Origin: Microbacterium terregens | GTDB lineage: Bacteria > Actinomycetota > Actinomycetes > Actinomycetales > Microbacteriaceae | Assembly: GCF_039534975.1 (NCBI RefSeq) | Contig: NZ_BAAAWH010000001.1 | Location: 2,108,001 to 2,172,000, forward strand | Length of the DNA stretch: 64,000 bases | Reading direction: 5' to 3' | Shown here: positions 55,781-64,000 of the stretch, one piece after another | How positions within the stretch are numbered: the first letter of the stretch is position 1 | How the letters are laid out: each line of letters begins with the position of its first letter | Position numbers and translations under genes: made by a program | The notes under the pieces: generated by a model | Database searches by the model: none | What the model saw: only the letters and a program-made list of their open reading frames with translations | Told to the model about the DNA's origin: nothing

Positions 55781-57934
55781 TCATCCCGCCCGGGCAACCC
55801 CCGCCGTGAGCGCGTCCTGCAGCGCCTTCACGTACCACGGAGCAAGCGTGTCGGCGAAGGTCACGGTGAGGTGGTCCTGGTCGCGATAGACGTTCGCGCC
55901 GCCCACGACGGGTGCGCAGGTCTCGTCACCGCAGAAGACGTCCGTGAAGTCCAGAAGCGTCACGCCCGCCACGCCGGTCGCGGCGTCCCGTAAGGGATCG
56001 TCGGCGACCATCAGCTCTGAGCGAGGACCGTCGCACTCCGCCATCCCGCGCGTGCGCAGGCACTTGTTGGGGTCGGTCTCCCAGACCGGGTTGTCCACCA
56101 CGGTCACGACCGGGATGCCGCGGTCGAGCACTTCGCCCCAGGCGTCCCGATAGCCCGCGACGGCCGCGTCCTGCACCGAGTCGTACCCGGCGGAGGAATA
56201 GGGGGTCGTGGCGATCGCGGCGGTGAAGACGGCATCCAGGTCGCGCTCGGCCAACTGCGCGCGCACGCCGTCGCGCCATTCGGTGCAGGCGGCGCCGAAC
56301 GCGCCGGGGGTGGAGAGCGGGGTGGTGTTCCACGGGCACGCGCCCTTGAAGTAGGTCACCAGGTGCCAGCCGTTCTCGTCGGCCATGCGCTGGAATGTCG
56401 AGAGCAGCTGGTAGGCGTGGCTGTCGCCGATGAGCGCGATGCGGGGGGCGTCGGCAGCATCCGATCCGAACTCGCACGAGACCGGCCGCGCGTCGTTCAG
56501 CTGCACGAAGCACTGCTCGTCGGTGGGACGATCGACGCCGGCGAAACCGGGCGCCGGCAGGATCGTCTCGCCGAAGTCGGTGCCCTCGCAGGCGGTATCG
56601 AGTACGACCGCCGCGCCGAAGCATTCGGGGGGATCCTCGCGCAGCTCCTGGATCGCGCGCACCCCGTCGGTGTATGCCGGAGCGTTGACGGCCCACGCGA
56701 GGCCGGCCGTTCCGGCGACCGCGAGCATCGCGGCCAGTGACGCCCACAGCGTCACCCGCGCGGGCCGCGAGGTGAGCACTTTCCACCCGCGCGCGGGATC
56801 CTCGACGAATCGCTTGGTCAGCCAGGCCAGGATGAAGCAGATTCCCAGGAGCGCGACACGGTGATAGATCGTGAGCCCCCAGAAGGGCACGGACGGGGCG
56901 ATGATGATCAGCGGCCAGTGCCACAGGTACAGCGAATACGAGATGTCACCGACGAACTGCGCGGGTCGCAGGGCGAGCAGCCGCGTCGGGTACCACCACC
57001 GCTCGGTGTTGGATGCCGCGATCACCGCGGCGGCGCCCAGTGTCGGCAGCGCTGCCGCGTAGCCGGGGAACGGCGTCTGGCCGTCGAAGCGGAAGATCAC
57101 GAACACCAGCACGGCGATGCCCGCCCAGCCCAGCAGGAAGCTCCCCACCGCGTTGCGGATGCGCAGCGCCGGAACGAGGGCGACCATCGCACCGACCCCG
57201 AACTGCCACATGCGCCCGAATGTCACGAAGTACGCCGGTGCCGGGTCGGTCATCGTGAAGACCACGCAGAAGACGAACGAGATCGCGGTCACCGCGGCCA
57301 GGGCGATGATGACCGCGCGGCGACGCGACCCCCGGAACCACTTCACCGCGACCCATGCGGCCAGCAGCATGATGAGCGGCCACATCACGTAGAACTGCTC
57401 TTCCAGCGACAGCGACCAGTAGTGCTGGACCGTCGTCGGATCCCCGCCGTGGTTCAGGTAGTCGGCAGAGTTCAGTGCCAGGTACCAGTTCTCGACGTAG
57501 AAGGTCGAGGCGAGGATCTCGCGCACCTCGTTCGGCAGGGCGGAGGTGGGTGTCAGGTACGGCGACATCGCGACGAGGGCGCAGAAGAGAAGGACGAGAA
57601 GGGATGCCGGCAGCAGCCGCCGCGCTCGACGCCCCCAGAACTGCCCGAGCCGGACGGTACCCGTGGCGGTCAGCTCCCGCATGAGGTGAGCCGTGATCAG
57701 AAAGCCGGAGATGACGAAGAAGACGTCCACGCCGACGTATCCGCCCGAGAACCTCGCCGGCCAGAAGTGGTAGAGCACGACCGCCAGCACGGCGATGGCC
57801 CGCAGACCCTGAACGTGCGGGATGAACCGCGACGGCTCCGCGTGCTCCGGCGAGCGATCGGTCGGCTCGCGCCGAACCGGGCGCGAAGGATCGGCCAGAT
57901 GCTGCGGTCCGAGGTCATGGTCGGCGGAGGGCAC
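55781..57934 (-). CDS. OatA-type acyltransferase with SGNH domain
   Basis: The 717-residue membrane protein begins with a soluble tail, then an acyltransferase-3 domain of about ten helices (HVQGLRAIAVLAVVLYHFWP, FFVISGFLIT, HYWSLSLEEQFYVMWPL). A C-terminal SGNH hydrolase-like domain follows, with GDSHAYQLL and the DQDHLT block. Such proteins O-acetylate cell-wall or envelope polysaccharides. It is a single gene in front of dps in the opposite direction. Start is not firmly set; there is no strong ribosome-binding site. Confidence 0.85.
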   Translation of the reverse strand: MPSADHDLGPQHLADPSRPVRREPTDRSPEHAEPSRFIPHVQGLRAIAVLAVVLYHFWPARFSGGYVGVDVFFVISGFLITAHLMRELTATGTVRLGQFWGRRARRLLPASLLVLLFCALVAMSPYLTPTSALPNEVREILASTFYVENWYLALNSADYLNHGGDPTTVQHYWSLSLEEQFYVMWPLIMLLAAWVAVKWFRGSRRRAVIIALAAVTAISFVFCVVFTMTDPAPAYFVTFGRMWQFGVGAMVALVPALRIRNAVGSFLLGWAGIAVLVFVIFRFDGQTPFPGYAAALPTLGAAAVIAASNTERWWYPTRLLALRPAQFVGDISYSLYLWHWPLIIIAPSVPFWGLTIYHRVALLGICFILAWLTKRFVEDPARGWKVLTSRPARVTLWASLAAMLAVAGTAGLAWAVNAPAYTDGVRAIQELREDPPECFGAAVVLDTACEGTDFGETILPAPGFAGVDRPTDEQCFVQLNDARPVSCEFGSDAADAPRIALIGDSHAYQLLSTFQRMADENGWHLVTYFKGACPWNTTPLSTPGAFGAACTEWRDGVRAQLAERDLDAVFTAAIATTPYSSAGYDSVQDAAVAGYRDAWGEVLDRGIPVVTVVDNPVWETDPNKCLRTRGMAECDGPRSELMVADDPLRDAATGVAGVTLLDFTDVFCGDETCAPVVGGANVYRDQDHLTVTFADTLAPWYVKALQDALTAGVARAG

Positions 57935-58116
57935 CCCTCGACGTTAGTCGCTGAGTCCCGGCATCCACGCCTGACCCGTCGAGCGCCGTCGAGGTGAGCT
58001 CGCGCGTGTTAGCCCAGCCTGTGCTTGCTTGCGGAATGTGCCGCGCTGAGTAGCGTTGCTCGAGGCAGGCAGATAGCGCCCGAAAGCGCATGCGATGCCC
58101 AGATGGAGGCGTACAG

Positions 58117-58602
58117 ATGACCAAGATGCAGACAACCCCCGCAACAGCCGCCGATCCGACGGTCGCCGCCGGCGCGGCCCAGTTCCTCACCCCGGTTGCC
58201 ATCGGGCTGCAGGCGCTCGCCGTGAACGGCAAGCAGGCGCACTGGAACGTGCGCGGCGCGAATTTCATCGCGATCCACGAGCTTCTGGACACGATCGTGG
58301 CTCACGCGCAGGACGGCGCCGACCTCGCCGCCGAGCGGATCGTCGCGCTCGGGCTGCCGATCGACGCCCGCCTGTCGACGGTGGCGGCCAAGGCTCCTGC
58401 CACGCAGGTGCCGGCCGGCTTCACGCAGTGGGAGGACATGATCCGCGGAGTGATCGCCGACATGGACGCGGTGCTGATCGATGTGAAGGCCGCCATCGAT
58501 GGACTCGATGAGGTCGACCTCGCCAGCCAGGACGTGGCGATCACGATCCGCGAGTCGCTGGACAAGGACCGCTGGTTCCTCTTCGCACATCTCGCTGAGT
58601 AG
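58117..58602 (+). CDS. dps: Dps-family ferritin-like protein
   Basis: The 161-residue protein has the ferroxidase-type motif KQAHWNVRGANFIAIHELLD, then HAQDGADLAAERIVALG, with the His, Asp and Glu ligands in the Dps pattern. It probably stores iron and protects DNA. The ATG at 58117 has GGAGG eight bases upstream; the earlier frame from 58090 has no site. Confidence 0.9.
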   Translation: MTKMQTTPATAADPTVAAGAAQFLTPVAIGLQALAVNGKQAHWNVRGANFIAIHELLDTIVAHAQDGADLAAERIVALGLPIDARLSTVAAKAPATQVPAGFTQWEDMIRGVIADMDAVLIDVKAAIDGLDEVDLASQDVAITIRESLDKDRWFLFAHLAE

Positions 58603-58623
58603 CACTGACTTCTGCGTGACCAG

Positions 58624-58650
58624 GCCCCCGGATCTTTCGAGTCCGGGGGC
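58624..58650. terminator. hairpin between dps and the response-regulator gene
   Basis: GCCCCCGGA (58624-58632) pairs with TCCGGGGGC (58642-58650) around a nine-base loop. It lies between two convergent genes and could end transcription from both sides. T residues after it on the plus strand are few. Confidence 0.65.
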
Positions 58651-58660
58651 TTCGTCGTGT

Positions 58661-59341
58661 TCAGACCCGTTGCAGGTACGCGATGACCGCGAGGACGCGA
58701 CGATGCTCGGTCGTCGATTCCTCCAATCCGAGCTTCGCGAAGATCCCGCTCACGTTCTTCTCGACGGCCCCGACGCCGATGAACAGCCGGCCCGCGATGC
58801 TCGCATTGCTGCGTCCCTCCGCCATCAGTTCGAGCACGTCCCGTTCGCGCGGTGTCAGGGCGGCGAGCGGATCGGACCGGTTCGCGAGCAGCCCCTGCAC
58901 GACGAGCGGATCCAGCACCGTCCCGCGCGCGTGCACCCTGCGGACGGCATCCGTGAACTCCTCGAGCGAGGTGACCCGGTCCTTCAACAGGTACCCGACA
59001 CCGCCCTCTCCCGCTGAGAGCAGCTCTCGCGCGTACACGTCCTCGACGTACTGGCTGAGGACCAGGATGCCCAGATCAGGCAGTTCGGCGCGCAGTCGCA
59101 CCGCGGCCCTGATGCCCTCGTCTCGGAACGAGGGCGGCAGCCGCACGTCCAGGATCGCGACATCCGCCGCCGCGTCGCGCACGCGCCGAACGATGTCCTC
59201 CGCGTCTCCGAACGCGCCGGCCGTCACGTACCCGGCCTCGTCGAACAGTCGTACCAGACCCTCGCGCAGCAGAACGGAATCCTCGACGAGGACGACGCGC
59301 AGGGGCTGCCCGGACATGGCCTCAGGATAGGCGTCGGTCAT
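58661..59341 (-). CDS. LuxR-type response regulator
   Basis: The 226-residue protein has a receiver domain (RVVLVEDSVLLREGLVRLF, phospho-Asp in VAILDVRLPP) and a C-terminal LuxR HTH (LAALTPRERDVLELMAEGRSNASIAGRL, then GAVEKNVSGIFAKLG). It is the partner of the adjacent kinase (ATGA overlap). The start MTDAYP at 59341 is chosen for that overlap; an internal ATG at 59317 (MSGQPL) is also close. Target genes are unknown. Confidence 0.93.
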   Translation of the reverse strand: MTDAYPEAMSGQPLRVVLVEDSVLLREGLVRLFDEAGYVTAGAFGDAEDIVRRVRDAAADVAILDVRLPPSFRDEGIRAAVRLRAELPDLGILVLSQYVEDVYARELLSAGEGGVGYLLKDRVTSLEEFTDAVRRVHARGTVLDPLVVQGLLANRSDPLAALTPRERDVLELMAEGRSNASIAGRLFIGVGAVEKNVSGIFAKLGLEESTTEHRRVLAVIAYLQRV

Positions 59342-60723
59342 CGCGGCGTCCCACCGACCGTGTGGGGAATCGGGATGTGGGCACCGATCGACGTGGGGCC
59401 GCCGGGCGGACTCTGCACGATGAGAACACCGCGGAGGCCGGCGATGCGATCGCGGAGTCCTTCGAGACCATGGCCCGGAGTCATATGCGCTCCCCCGCGG
59501 CCGTTGTCGACCAGCCATACGTCCAGCATCGGCGGGGTGCTGTCGCCGCGGATCGCGACCTTGAGCGTCGCCGCCGAGGCGTCGGCGTGCTTCACCGCGT
59601 TGGTGAGCAGCTCCGCGACCACGAAGTACACCGTTCGCGCGATCTCCTGCGGCACGACCGCATCGATCGCGGGATCGATGTCCACCGTGACCGGCACGGC
59701 AGCGCTGCCGGCCACAGCCGCCAATGCGGCGGAAAGGCCGCGATCCTGCAGGAGCGGAGGCGCGACACCGCTGGAGAGGGCACGCAGCTCGTCCAGCGCG
59801 GCCTTCGCGTGCCCACGAGCATCGCGTGCGAGATCTGCCGCGGCATCCGAATCCCCCGCCGCCGCGCGCCGCTCCAGAGCCGCCAGGTCCATCTGCAGCC
59901 GCACGAGCCTCTGCTGGGGCCCGTCGTGGATGTCGCGCTCCAGGCGTCGCAGCCCGGCGCCCTCGGCCTGCACGGCCGCGGTGCGCGCGAGCGCCTCGGC
60001 GCGCGCCTCAGCGGCCATGTCGTCGCTGGGCCAGCGGCCCAGGAGCCCGCGAGCGAGGGCGTGGTGAACCCGGGCGAGGCCGCTCATCACCCACGGCAGC
60101 GTGACGGCGAACAGCGCGCCCGCCACCAGGTACAGAAGAACCTCGACCGCCCAGCCCGACCAGCCCCCGAACAGCCAGGGCACTGCGGCGGAGACGTACT
60201 GCCCCCATGCGCCGCCGTCTCCGCGCGGGACGAACGCCCCCCAGAACCAGTACGTGAGACCACCCACGCTGATGCTGAGCCACGCCACCGTCAACGCGAA
60301 CGTGACGATGCTCACGATCGGGCTGACGATCATGCCGTGGATGAGAGAGGTCCAGTAGTGGCCGTTGCGCAGCGGTCGGGTCAGCGTCGACCAGAACCCT
60401 TCGGAGTCCTCACGATCGCGGTTCCATTCCGGCTCCACGACCTCGGGCAGTCCGGTCATGCCGAGCAGGTATCGATCGGCCGCGCCGAAGCCGCGCGCGA
60501 CGAACAAGGACAGGACGATGATCGGCAGACCGACGATCAGCAGCGCCAGCCCGACGCCGGTCCAGAACAACGCGGCCAGCACGCTCAGTCCGGTGATCGC
60601 CAGGACGAACACGACCAGGAGGTAGACCGCCCGTCCCGGCACGTACCTCCAGGCCTGTGCGTATGCCGCCCATCCCGTTGCGGCCGGCTCGGTGCTGCTC
60701 GTGGTCATCGCTCTCTCCGTCAT
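59338..60723 (-). CDS. sensor histidine kinase, HisKA_3 type
   Basis: The 461-residue protein has about five to six membrane helices near its N-terminus (YLLVVFVLAITGLSVLAALFW, WLSISVGGLTYWFWG, a helix before the coiled-coil). The dimerisation/phosphoacceptor motif is RRLERDIHDGPQQRLV, and the ATPase has ELLTNAVKHADA (N box) and GHGLEGLRDRIAGL (G box). The start at 60723 (MTERAM) has GGAGG seven bases upstream; an ATG six bases upstream is also possible. The signal is unknown; the membrane part lacks a large extracellular loop. Confidence 0.92.
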   Translation of the reverse strand: MTERAMTTSSTEPAATGWAAYAQAWRYVPGRAVYLLVVFVLAITGLSVLAALFWTGVGLALLIVGLPIIVLSLFVARGFGAADRYLLGMTGLPEVVEPEWNRDREDSEGFWSTLTRPLRNGHYWTSLIHGMIVSPIVSIVTFALTVAWLSISVGGLTYWFWGAFVPRGDGGAWGQYVSAAVPWLFGGWSGWAVEVLLYLVAGALFAVTLPWVMSGLARVHHALARGLLGRWPSDDMAAEARAEALARTAAVQAEGAGLRRLERDIHDGPQQRLVRLQMDLAALERRAAAGDSDAAADLARDARGHAKAALDELRALSSGVAPPLLQDRGLSAALAAVAGSAAVPVTVDIDPAIDAVVPQEIARTVYFVVAELLTNAVKHADASAATLKVAIRGDSTPPMLDVWLVDNGRGGAHMTPGHGLEGLRDRIAGLRGVLIVQSPPGGPTSIGAHIPIPHTVGGTPR

Positions 60724-60851
60724 CGACATGCCTCCAGCGTTGCCGTCGCAGGCGATGTGGGGCACCCCGGCGCCACCCCGATCGCGAGGGGTGCTGACCC
60801 CCGAAGGTGAGCGAGCGGTCGCGGCCGGCCTGTCCGTACGCGGCCCGTTCA

Positions 60852-62348
60852 TTACACGCGGTGGGTCACGCGGCCTCCGAGAAGCGTCGCGGCGACCCCC
60901 ATGGCGCGCAGCTCGGGTTCGGATGCGGCGAGTGGGTCACGTTCCACCAGGACGAGGTCGGCGCGGGCACCCGGTTCGATCACGGCCGCCGAGGTCGAGC
61001 CGCCGTGGGTGGACGCGGCCAGCGCGGTCGCGGCATCCACGCCCTGCTCCGGATGCCACGGGGGCCTGCCGTCGCGCGTGCGGAAGGTCGCGGCAGCGAT
61101 GGCAGCCCACGGGTCCAGCGGCGAGACGGGCGCGTCGGAGCCGAACAGCAGATTCGCGCCGGAGTCGGCCAGCGCGCGCAGCGGGTACGGCAGTGCGGTC
61201 TGCTCGGCCCAGATCGCGTCGGTGAGATCGCGGTCCTCGACCGCGTGCTCGGGCTGCACGCTGGCTCCGACACCGAGGCGCGCGAAGCGCGGGATGTCGG
61301 CGTGCGCGACCAGCTGCGCGTGCTCGATCGTGCCGACCGCGCCCGTGAGCGCGAAGGCGTCCAGCGCGTGGGAGTTCGCCGTGTCGCCGATGGCGTGGAT
61401 GGCACAGGCGAGCCCTGCCCCGGTTGCGGCGGTCATCAGCTCGCGCAGGGCGGCCGGGTCCACGGCGAGTACCCCGTGGTTGTGCGGATCGCCCGGGTAG
61501 GCGTGCGAGCACGCCGCCGTCCGAGTGCCGAGCGACCCATCGGTGATCACCTTGAGAGATCCGACCCGGGCGAGGCCGGACGCCGCACCACGGACCGGAT
61601 CGCCGCTGCGCAGCCCCTCGGCGATCGCGCGATCCAAGAACTCCGGGTAGATGCCGAACTCCACGCGCAGCGCGTCGAAGCCGGCACTCAGGCGTCGAGC
61701 CCACGCGGACTCGTTCCACGCCATGTCGAGGTCGACGATCCCCACGACTCCCCGCGCCGCCGCATCCCGAGCGGTCTGCGCGACCCAGGCGTCCCCGGCG
61801 ACGGGGTCCACGTCGTTGAGGCGCCGCGAGATCTCGAAGGCCGGGCCTTCACGCAGGATGCCGATGCCGTCGGGTTCGTACCCTTCACGGCGCAGCGCGG
61901 CGGTGTTCAGCCACACGCTGTGCACGTCGGCGTTGATCAGGTAGGTCGGGACCTCTCCGGTGGCGGCGTCGAGCACGTCCAGGCTCGGAACGTCGGGCCA
62001 GAGCGCGTCGCGAAAGCCGGTGCCGACGCGGCGACCGTCTGCCAGAGCGGGCACCTCTGCCATCATGCGCGCGGCGTGCGCAGCGGAATGCGCGGTCGCG
62101 AGGGGCACACGCTGGGCCACGAGAGCCCACTGCAGAACATGCACGTGGTGATCCCACAGACCGGGGATCAGCCAGCCGCCGTCCGCGTCGAGTACCTCGC
62201 CGCGCATGGGCATGACGCCCGCCGGCGCGATGTCGGAGATGATCCCGCCGTTCAGGAAGACATCGACGGCACCGTCCGTCGGAAGTAGAGCACGGCTCGC
62301 ACCCGAAACCCGGACTCCGGCGATCGTGCCGACCGTCGCACCGATCAC
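60852..62348 (-). CDS. amidohydrolase, YtcJ/metal-dependent hydrolase type
   Basis: The 498-residue protein has the amidohydrolase motif PGLWDHHVHVLQWA (HxH), a later HAIGDTANSHALDAF, and the DAPVSPLDPWAAI segment with the catalytic Asp. An N-terminal beta-sandwich begins at the GTG (62348) that overlaps the PaiB stop (GTGA). The domain VGTIAGVRVSGASRALLPTDG fits a small N-terminal beta domain. YtcJ-like enzymes hydrolyse amides or cyclic compounds; the substrate is unknown. Confidence 0.85.
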   Translation of the reverse strand: MIGATVGTIAGVRVSGASRALLPTDGAVDVFLNGGIISDIAPAGVMPMRGEVLDADGGWLIPGLWDHHVHVLQWALVAQRVPLATAHSAAHAARMMAEVPALADGRRVGTGFRDALWPDVPSLDVLDAATGEVPTYLINADVHSVWLNTAALRREGYEPDGIGILREGPAFEISRRLNDVDPVAGDAWVAQTARDAAARGVVGIVDLDMAWNESAWARRLSAGFDALRVEFGIYPEFLDRAIAEGLRSGDPVRGAASGLARVGSLKVITDGSLGTRTAACSHAYPGDPHNHGVLAVDPAALRELMTAATGAGLACAIHAIGDTANSHALDAFALTGAVGTIEHAQLVAHADIPRFARLGVGASVQPEHAVEDRDLTDAIWAEQTALPYPLRALADSGANLLFGSDAPVSPLDPWAAIAAATFRTRDGRPPWHPEQGVDAATALAASTHGGSTSAAVIEPGARADLVLVERDPLAASEPELRAMGVAATLLGGRVTHRV

Positions 62349-62980
62349 GCGCGCGCCATCGCGTCGTGGGCGCGGCGCATCTCGGCCGCCAACGCGGGGT
62401 TGGCGTAGGGTCCGTCTGCCTGCAGGTGCGTGATCACCGTCTCGACGACCTCCGTGTCCTTGTTCTGGCTGAGCTTGCGCTTGGCGAGGATCTTCGCGGG
62501 GGTCAGTCGGAATCCGACGGTGCCTCGCTCGAGTCGCTGCACGAAGGCGGGGTCGTTGGGGCGCTCCCACATCATGCGAGGCTCCGGCATGCGCGCTTCG
62601 AAACGCGCGACCAGGCGGTCGAGCACGGCGAGGTTCTCCTCGGGCGTGAGCACTTCGGGAACGCCGGACAGGTGGGCGGACACGAAGTTCCAGGTCGGGA
62701 CGCTCTGCACGTCGCCGTACCAACCGGGCGAGATGTAGCCGTGCGGACCCTGCACGACGATCAGCAGCTCTCGCTCGCCCAGTCCGTGGATCATGTCGTC
62801 GGGCTTGCCGACGTGGCCGACGATCGTGAGGTCGTCTCGGTCCTCATCCAGCAGCACGGCGTAGTGCGACGCCACGAGACCTTCGGGTGTGTGACTCACG
62901 AGGGTCGCCCATGGATTCTGGTCGATGAGGCGACGCAGCTCCGCGACATCCGTCATGGCGAAGCTCGGGTTCTGACGCAT
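62345..62980 (-). CDS. PaiB-like FMN-binding transcriptional regulator
   Basis: The 211-residue protein has the PaiB pattern: LRRLIDQNPWATLVSHTPEGLVASHYAVLLDED, GHVGKPDDM, LLIVVQGPHGYISPGWYG, VPTWNFVSAHLSG and GTVGFRLTPAKILAKRKLSQNK. PaiB relatives bind FMN and act as negative regulators, for instance of protease genes. It overlaps the amidohydrolase start by GTGA, suggesting coupled expression. The ATG at 62980 is chosen; 62989 adds MGS. Confidence 0.85.
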   Translation of the reverse strand: MRQNPSFAMTDVAELRRLIDQNPWATLVSHTPEGLVASHYAVLLDEDRDDLTIVGHVGKPDDMIHGLGERELLIVVQGPHGYISPGWYGDVQSVPTWNFVSAHLSGVPEVLTPEENLAVLDRLVARFEARMPEPRMMWERPNDPAFVQRLERGTVGFRLTPAKILAKRKLSQNKDTEVVETVITHLQADGPYANPALAAEMRRAHDAMARA

Positions 62981-63010
62981 GCTGCCCATGCTACGGTCCG
63001 TCGGCGCGCG

Positions 63011-64000
63011 TCATCTCTGGCAGTAGGGGCACCAGTACAGCTTGCGGGCTGCCATCTCCTCCACGACGATCGTGGTGCCGCACACCCGGCACGGCAGCCC
63101 GGCGCGGTGATAGACCCAGTGGCGATCGTCACGACTGGCCATCGCCGCGCGGTATGCGTCGGGATCCAAGTCGTCCATCGTCATCATCTGGCCGGTCTCC
63201 ACCCCGATCGCGAGGAGGTAGAACCAATCCCGCCAGAGGTGCCGCAGCACCTCGTCAGGAACGTTCCGCCCCGGCGTGTGCGGGTTCTGCCGGGCGCGGA
63301 AGAGCAGTTCCGCGCGGTACACGTTGCCGATCCCGCTGACCACGGTCTGATCCATCAGCAGCTGGCCCACCGGGGTCGGCTTGCGCCGCACCACCGCGAC
63401 GAACAGCTCCTCGCCCTCCGAGACATCGTCCACCAGCGGGTCGGGGCCGAGTTTCGCGATCGTCGCGGCGACCTCATCCGGCGTCTGCAGCTCGCAGGCG
63501 GTCGGCCCGCGCAGATCGGCGCAGGTGACGTCGGTGAGAAGTCGCAGCCGGACCTGACCCACCACCGCCGGGGGCCAGGAGTCGCCGTCATCGGCCAGGC
63601 CGGTCGTCTGCTCGGACATGCGCACGTGCACGCGAGCTCGGCGCGGTGCCCCGATCGAGGTCAGCGAGTTCTCGCCGGCGGCATCCAGAATGGGCACATC
63701 CAGAGCCGTGCCGCGCTGGTTGGTCTGGCCCATCCTGCCGTTCGCCGATGCGATCGTCGGGTCCACCACGATCTCACCGGCGAAATCCCACGCGCCGTAC
63801 ATGCCGAGGTGGACGCGGAGCCACAGATCGTCGTCGAACTCGAGGAACATCTGCTTGCCGACGGCGCGGACCGCCGTGACCGCGCGCCCGGTCAGGACGT
63901 GCGCACCCTCGGCGAACCTCCCCTGAGGACTGGATGCCGTGACTGTGCGCCCGACGAAGTTCCGGTCGAACTGTCGCGCGATCCGGTGAACGGAATGCCC
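63011..64000 (-). CDS. nei: Nei/Fpg-family DNA glycosylase, N-terminus off the edge
   Basis: The gene runs off the right edge. The frame begins GHSVHRIARQFDRNFVGRTV, expected to be preceded by only M-P-E in the complete protein; the catalytic Pro2 and Glu3 are therefore outside. It has MFLEFDDDLWLRVHLGMYG, the H2TH region (QTVVSGIGNVYRAELLFRARQN) and a C-terminal zinc finger (CRVCGTTIVVEEMAARKLYWCPYCQR). Nei enzymes remove oxidised pyrimidines. The H2TH motif shows a standard Nei rather than Fpg. Confidence 0.93.
   Translation of the reverse strand, partial: GHSVHRIARQFDRNFVGRTVTASSPQGRFAEGAHVLTGRAVTAVRAVGKQMFLEFDDDLWLRVHLGMYGAWDFAGEIVVDPTIASANGRMGQTNQRGTALDVPILDAAGENSLTSIGAPRRARVHVRMSEQTTGLADDGDSWPPAVVGQVRLRLLTDVTCADLRGPTACELQTPDEVAATIAKLGPDPLVDDVSEGEELFVAVVRRKPTPVGQLLMDQTVVSGIGNVYRAELLFRARQNPHTPGRNVPDEVLRHLWRDWFYLLAIGVETGQMMTMDDLDPDAYRAAMASRDDRHWVYHRAGLPCRVCGTTIVVEEMAARKLYWCPYCQR

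Overview
The window is high-GC actinobacterial DNA, most probably from Microbacterium or a close relative in Microbacteriaceae. This rests on the gene orders rplU-rpmA-obgE-proB-proA-nadD-rsfS and tig-clpP1-clpP2-clpX, a T-box leader in front of ileS, paired clpP genes, an RNase E/G with long acidic N-terminal and basic C-terminal extensions, and very GC-rich codon use. The genus is an inference from protein character, not from a search.

Layout. Bases 1-6510 are accessory: a TetR regulator and an alpha/beta hydrolase joined head to head with both 5' ends missing, a DUF2306 membrane protein, a SnoaL-like protein, two secreted lipoproteins (one resembling a streptogramin lyase propeller) and a DUF808 membrane protein. 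Bases 6758-19403 look like a mosaic genomic island bounded by two tRNA-Ala(GGC) genes in the same orientation. The left tRNA gene is split five bases from its 5' end by a complete 1405-bp IS256-family element with a 9-bp target duplication. The right copy is intact and sits next to a small excisionase gene and an integrase that has lost its catalytic domain. Between them are a large LuxR/LAL ATPase regulator divergent from an MBL hydrolase-RidA-hydrolase-DUF1330-carboxymuconolactone decarboxylase (CMD) operon, a second CMD copy behind a TetR/SDR pair, a third partial tRNA-Ala copy, an IS3-family transposase scrap, an internal scrap of what may be a nuclease, and a frameshifted Mrr restriction endonuclease.

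Bases 19.5-63 kb are mostly conserved chromosome. On the minus strand: rsfS, a membrane-anchored linker protein, nadD, proA, proB, obgE, rpmA and rplU, then rne; VKOR converges on ndk, a DUF4233 gene, folC and T-box-controlled ileS. Then come an MHS-type transporter, a pentapeptide-like protein, a DUF559 protein, valS, an ArsR-like regulator/small protein/MFS exporter operon divergent from an M3 peptidase, an epoxide hydrolase, clpX, clpP2, clpP1, a TPR protein, tig, tRNA-Pro and tRNA-Gly. The tRNA-Gly 3' end is repeated 156 bp downstream, a possible attachment-site scar.

The right end (53.5-64 kb) carries an alpha/beta hydrolase, an SDR, a gamma-carbonic-anhydrase-like protein, an OatA-type acyltransferase, Dps, a LuxR-type two-component pair, an amidohydrolase coupled to a PaiB-like FMN protein, and an Nei-type DNA glycosylase that runs off the edge just before its catalytic N-terminus.

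The most unusual material is the tRNA-Ala island: three tRNA-Ala-derived segments, two diverged CMD paralogues, broken defence and mobility genes, and an IS inside a tRNA gene. I see no CRISPR array and no complete defence system.
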